A DNA stretch of 64,000 bases from Polluticoccus soli (GTDB lineage: Bacteria; Bacteroidota; Bacteroidia; Chitinophagales; Chitinophagaceae). How positions within the stretch are numbered: position 1 is the stretch's first letter; each line of letters begins with the position of its first letter. Shown here in pieces: positions 60,985 to 64,000 of the stretch. The stretch spans positions 620,001 through 684,000 of the forward strand of contig NZ_JARJHT010000002.1 of assembly GCF_029269745.1 (NCBI RefSeq), in the 5' to 3' direction. Below the pieces are notes generated by a model. That model was not told the origin of the DNA. It did not search any database and saw only the letters and a list, made by a program, of their open reading frames with translations. The position numbers were made by a program, and so were the translations under genes.

Positions 60985-62535
60985 CTATCCTTTTATGAAT
61001 TTGTCCAAATGCAAAACGTGCTTGTCCTGGTACACAATATTGTACAACCCCGGCGGTAAGTGAGCGACGTCGATCTGTGTTTGTTTTCCACCTGTTTTTA
61101 CAGTCACTTGATGCTTCCTGCCGGTGGCGTCGTAGACCATCAAATGCTCTGCGTTGATGGCAGCATCGATAAATAGGGTATTGGTAGCCGGATTAGGGTA
61201 TAACAAACTATTTGTTTGAGTAACTACCTCTGTTACTTTTACCGGGAAAGCAAAGTTGGCAAGGGCAGTGTCGGCTACTTCTTTGATGGAAGTAAGGGTT
61301 GTAGTAGGACAGCCATTGTTGATTACAGGCGGAGTGGCTACCAGTGCAAATGCATACACTGCTGTTGAACCTTTGGTAAATACATAGTCGCTATCCGACA
61401 AGACAAATTTTCGGTCGCCGGGTGCGTTACTAATACTACACTCCGACCATGCCGTTTTGTCTGAAGGATCGCCGCTCCACCATGGGTACCTTGGTGATGC
61501 TCTAAGAAAAGTATCGTTGCCGATAGGGCTTGTGCTACCCAATGTAATATGTCGCGCAAAGCTACCCGCCGGTGCAAGCGTGCCCGGTTTATCATTAGGC
61601 GATTTAACAAGTACGATACCAGCCATAGGAATGGTGTCGCCATAGTGTCCGGGTGCACCGGTACCGTCCGTGGAGGCGGCATTGTACACATACCCCAGTC
61701 TTCGCGTAGAATCAAAACCTATGTAGTCATCAAGATGATAACCTAGATCGAGGTCGGCCCATAAGCCCGCCCGGAAGTCATTATAATCTGTTTGCGACTT
61801 ATTCGTGACGTAATATTCATAATAAATGACATTATCCATCAGCGTATTCCGCTTATATCCATAGGCGCAGGCACGAACCTCCACCTTCAGCGGCAAGCTT
61901 GCAGGTCCTGAGTTGTTATGCGTAGGACCATTGTCGCTGAAGACCCACCAAAGCATCTCGTCACCCTTCATATCGGGGTAGTCGCCCATCAGCGGGTCAT
62001 AACTGCCATTTTTGTCAACATCCACGAATGGGGCCATGTCGCCTGGTATCGTAAGTGGCACGCCGTCGGCGCCCTTCGCATACGGGTTGTTTTTTGCAGG
62101 CCATTCTAAAATTTCTACAGGAGTACCTGGTATAGAATGAGAAGGTGTGGTTAAGAAATCCTCTATTTTAGCACGGTCTATCTTCCATATCCGGGCCCAG
62201 TTGGCCGAGGTTGTATAAGATAAAGTGCTGTTGGCATCCAGCGGCCCAGGCCAGTAATCAAATCCAGTTCTAAGGGTTTGTGAACTTACATAGAGTTGGG
62301 CGGCATTGTCATGCCCGCTCATCCATAAAGCGCCGCCAAACGCCAGGTGTTTCCCGCTGCCTTTGGGAAATTCAACACCGGGGTCGGCCAGTGCGGGATC
62401 CCACCACATATCGCCATGCACTAAAACACGTGCATTGAGATTGTTGACATCGATCTGCCGCGAGGTGTTAAAAGGAGTTTGGGCATTTGCGACCAGAGAG
62501 GATGCGATCAAAATAGTGCAGGTAAGGTTCTTCAT
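60985..62535 (-). CDS. Secreted T9SS-cargo protein
   Basis: About 516 residues from ATG 62535. Signal peptide (NLTCTILIASSLVANAQ). The body has no clear catalytic motif (HGDMWWDPALADPGVEFPKG, GLWADLDLGYHLDDYIGFDS). The C-terminus LLYPNPATNTLFIDAAI...LPPGLYNIVYQDK is a type A sorting domain for type IX secretion. It is likely a cell-surface or secreted protein. The frame is open to 62625, but the signal peptide begins at the chosen start. Confidence 0.88.
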   Translation of the reverse strand: MKNLTCTILIASSLVANAQTPFNTSRQIDVNNLNARVLVHGDMWWDPALADPGVEFPKGSGKHLAFGGALWMSGHDNAAQLYVSSQTLRTGFDYWPGPLDANSTLSYTTSANWARIWKIDRAKIEDFLTTPSHSIPGTPVEILEWPAKNNPYAKGADGVPLTIPGDMAPFVDVDKNGSYDPLMGDYPDMKGDEMLWWVFSDNGPTHNNSGPASLPLKVEVRACAYGYKRNTLMDNVIYYEYYVTNKSQTDYNDFRAGLWADLDLGYHLDDYIGFDSTRRLGYVYNAASTDGTGAPGHYGDTIPMAGIVLVKSPNDKPGTLAPAGSFARHITLGSTSPIGNDTFLRASPRYPWWSGDPSDKTAWSECSISNAPGDRKFVLSDSDYVFTKGSTAVYAFALVATPPVINNGCPTTTLTSIKEVADTALANFAFPVKVTEVVTQTNSLLYPNPATNTLFIDAAINAEHLMVYDATGRKHQVTVKTGGKQTQIDVAHLPPGLYNIVYQDKHVLHLDKFIKG

Positions 62536-62631
62536 AGAGAGCGTTTTTATATCTACTATAAATTTAGCACCACCAATGCCGTAAGTGTATACAGTTGCAA
62601 TTGTTATGACGTAAAAATGACGCAAACAAAA

Positions 62632-62652
62632 AAGCCGGCATAAAGCCGGCTT
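62632..62652. terminator. GCCGGC terminator hairpin after pgk
   Basis: AAGCCGGC and GCCGGCTT pair around ATAAA. It lies 22 bases beyond the pgk stop codon on the minus strand, with A-rich sequence giving U's after the stem. Confidence 0.88.
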
Positions 62653-62674
62653 CTTATCTATTCAAAGGTTATGA

Positions 62675-63886
62675 TTAGTTCTTGATCGCAGCTATACCAG
62701 GCAGCTCTTTACCTTCAAAGAATTCCAGCATAGCGCCACCACCTGTAGATACATAGCTTACTTTCTGGTTGTAGCCGAACTTGTTTACAGCTGCAACGCT
62801 ATCGCCACCACCTACCAGTGAGAAAGCACCATTTTCAGTAGCATCAGCAACTGCATCTGCTACACATTTAGTACCGTGCTGGAATTTATCCATTTCGAAT
62901 ACACCCATCGGGCCATTCCAAAGGATGGTTTTAGAATCGCGGATCACTTTACAGAAAGTATCGCAAGCCATCTGGCCTATATCCAGGCCCATCCAGCCTT
63001 CTGGAATATCGTGGTTTTGTGCAGAAGAAGTATTGGCATCAGCAGCAAACTTATCAGCAATGATGCTGTCTGAAGGCAGGTGAATGCACACACCTTTTGC
63101 TTCTGCCTTTTTCAGCAGCTCATTGGCAGTGTCTAGCCTGTCTTCTTCGCAAAGAGAAGTGCCGATGCTGCAGCCTTTTGCTTTGAAGAAGGTGTACGCC
63201 ATACCACCGCCGATGATGATATCAGTAGCCCTTTCCAGCAGGTTCTCGATGATCATGATCTTATCAGAAACCTTGGCGCCACCGATGATAGCAGTGAATG
63301 GTTTTTGTGCGTTGTTCAATACTTGTTCCGCAGCAGTTATTTCGCCTTCCATCAGCAGACCGAACATGCGGCTGTCTGAATTGAAGAACTGTGCGATAAC
63401 AGCCGTAGAAGCGTGTGCACGGTGAGCGGTACCGAAGGCATCGTTCACGTATACATCGCCATATTTAGACAGCTTCTCAGCGAAGTCTTTGTCACCTTTT
63501 TCTTCTTCTTTGTAATAACGCAGGTTTTCGAGCAGCAGCACTTGTCCTGGCTTCAGGGCAGCAGCTTTTTGCTGTGCATCTTCACCTATAGCATCATCTG
63601 CAAATTGCACATCCGTGTTCAGCAGGTTGCCTAGGTGCGCAACAATTGGTTTCAGGGTAAAATCAGCCAGCGTAAGGTTTGGCTTCTTAGCCATGTCCTT
63701 GTGCGGACGGCCAAAGTGGCTCATCAGGATGACGCTGCCGCCATCGTCCAGTATTTTCTTAATAGTAGGCAGTGCAGCAGTAATACGTGTATCGTCGGTT
63801 ATCTTACCATCTTTGATGGGAACATTGAAATCGACACGTACCAGCGCTTTTTTGCCACTGAAGTTATAGTTGTTGAATTTGCTCAT
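62675..63886 (-). CDS. pgk: Phosphoglycerate kinase
   Basis: 403 residues. It makes ATP from 1,3-bisphosphoglycerate in glycolysis. Motifs are [46 protein letters not shown] and the nucleotide loop [10 protein letters not shown]. It lies directly downstream of gapA on the same strand with a UUCG-type hairpin between them. Confidence 0.97.
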   Translation of the reverse strand: MSKFNNYNFSGKKALVRVDFNVPIKDGKITDDTRITAALPTIKKILDDGGSVILMSHFGRPHKDMAKKPNLTLADFTLKPIVAHLGNLLNTDVQFADDAIGEDAQQKAAALKPGQVLLLENLRYYKEEEKGDKDFAEKLSKYGDVYVNDAFGTAHRAHASTAVIAQFFNSDSRMFGLLMEGEITAAEQVLNNAQKPFTAIIGGAKVSDKIMIIENLLERATDIIIGGGMAYTFFKAKGCSIGTSLCEEDRLDTANELLKKAEAKGVCIHLPSDSIIADKFAADANTSSAQNHDIPEGWMGLDIGQMACDTFCKVIRDSKTILWNGPMGVFEMDKFQHGTKCVADAVADATENGAFSLVGGGDSVAAVNKFGYNQKVSYVSTGGGAMLEFFEGKELPGIAAIKN

Positions 63887-63906
63887 AGAAGTGTGTTTAA
63901 AGCAGA

Positions 63907-63930
63907 AAACGCCACCCGAAGGTAGCGTTT
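63907..63930. terminator. Hairpin between gapA and pgk
   Basis: On the minus strand AAACGCTACC-TTCG-GGTGGCGTTT, a 10-bp stem with one mismatch and a TTCG tetraloop, followed by TCTGC. It is a partial terminator or processing site for the gapA transcript; pgk starts 21 bases later. Confidence 0.75.
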
Positions 63931-63947
63931 CCAGATTATTTGAAAAC

Positions 63948-64000
63948 TTATTTAGAGATCAGACCTGCAAAATATTTTACAGTGCGCACGAGCTGAGATA
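63948..64000 (-). CDS. gapA: Glyceraldehyde-3-phosphate dehydrogenase, C-terminal end only
   Basis: Only the last 17 codons are in the window: [16 protein letters not shown] then stop, matching the C-terminus of type I GAPDH (LVRTxKYFAGL). The gene lies upstream of pgk in the usual glycolytic order. Confidence 0.7.
   Translation of the reverse strand, partial: SQLVRTVKYFAGLISK

Overview
The window is chromosomal DNA of a Bacteroidota bacterium, most likely in or near the Chitinophagaceae. The evidence is two secreted proteins with type IX secretion C-terminal sorting domains, TAnnTTTG-type -7 promoter boxes, the Bacteroidota-style fused RND/outer-membrane metal exporter, MORN/YwqK and DUF3857 proteins, and a Sec-type (clade II) nitrous oxide reductase. 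All calls come from reading the sequence by eye; no database was searched.

Layout. 0-7.8 kb: the 5' part of an Fe-S CCG-domain protein and a membrane dicluster ferredoxin (HdrB/HdrC-like pair), a secreted unknown, tRNA-Arg(TCU), SulP transporter plus PhnA-like protein, a methyltransferase, a GcvH-like protein lacking the lipoyl lysine, a Crp/Fnr regulator and a DUF983 protein. 7.8-16.5 kb: a metal-efflux operon on the minus strand (fused CzcA-CzcC pump, adaptor lipoprotein, P1B-4-type ATPase, small ORF) preceded by a Cys/His-rich exported peptide. 17.1-39.5 kb: a nitrogen-oxide island. It holds cytochrome c, nosZ, a four-helix membrane protein, nosL, nosD, nosF and nosY; a DUF59/oxidase-like/DUF2249 operon; ric; an NsrR-like Rrf2 repressor with a hemerythrin; a NorB/NorC-like pair; a fasciclin lipoprotein; an Fnr-like regulator; an unrecognised 605-residue protein followed by a thioesterase, a PNPOx-like protein and QueD; an MbnP/MbnH-like pair; and hemN. 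No nitrite or nitrate reductase is visible, so the visible chemistry is NO handling and N2O respiration. 40-64 kb: ordinary Bacteroidota genes, including a TPR/MORN exported protein, two DUF3857 proteins, methyltransferase, response regulator, VOC proteins, T9SS cargo, transglutaminase, TetR-fabF, pgk and the 3' end of gapA.

Regulation ties the island together. A dyad close to ATGAC-N4-RTCAT occurs upstream of the nos operon, norC, the fasciclin gene, the fnr-like gene, the 605-residue protein, mbnP and hemN, often at a distance suited to class II activation. A second palindrome (AAGGACAA-N2-TTGTCTTT) sits in front of exactly two units, hemerythrin-rrf2 and the oxidase-like/ric unit, and fits an NsrR operator.

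The most interesting observations are: the NorB-like subunit lacks several residues expected for a canonical cNOR metal site; the 605-residue protein is tightly placed under three Fnr-type dyads; two decayed copies of one repeat lie in direct orientation at the two ends of the nitrogen-oxide island; and two further oxidase-like membrane proteins of unknown job sit inside it.
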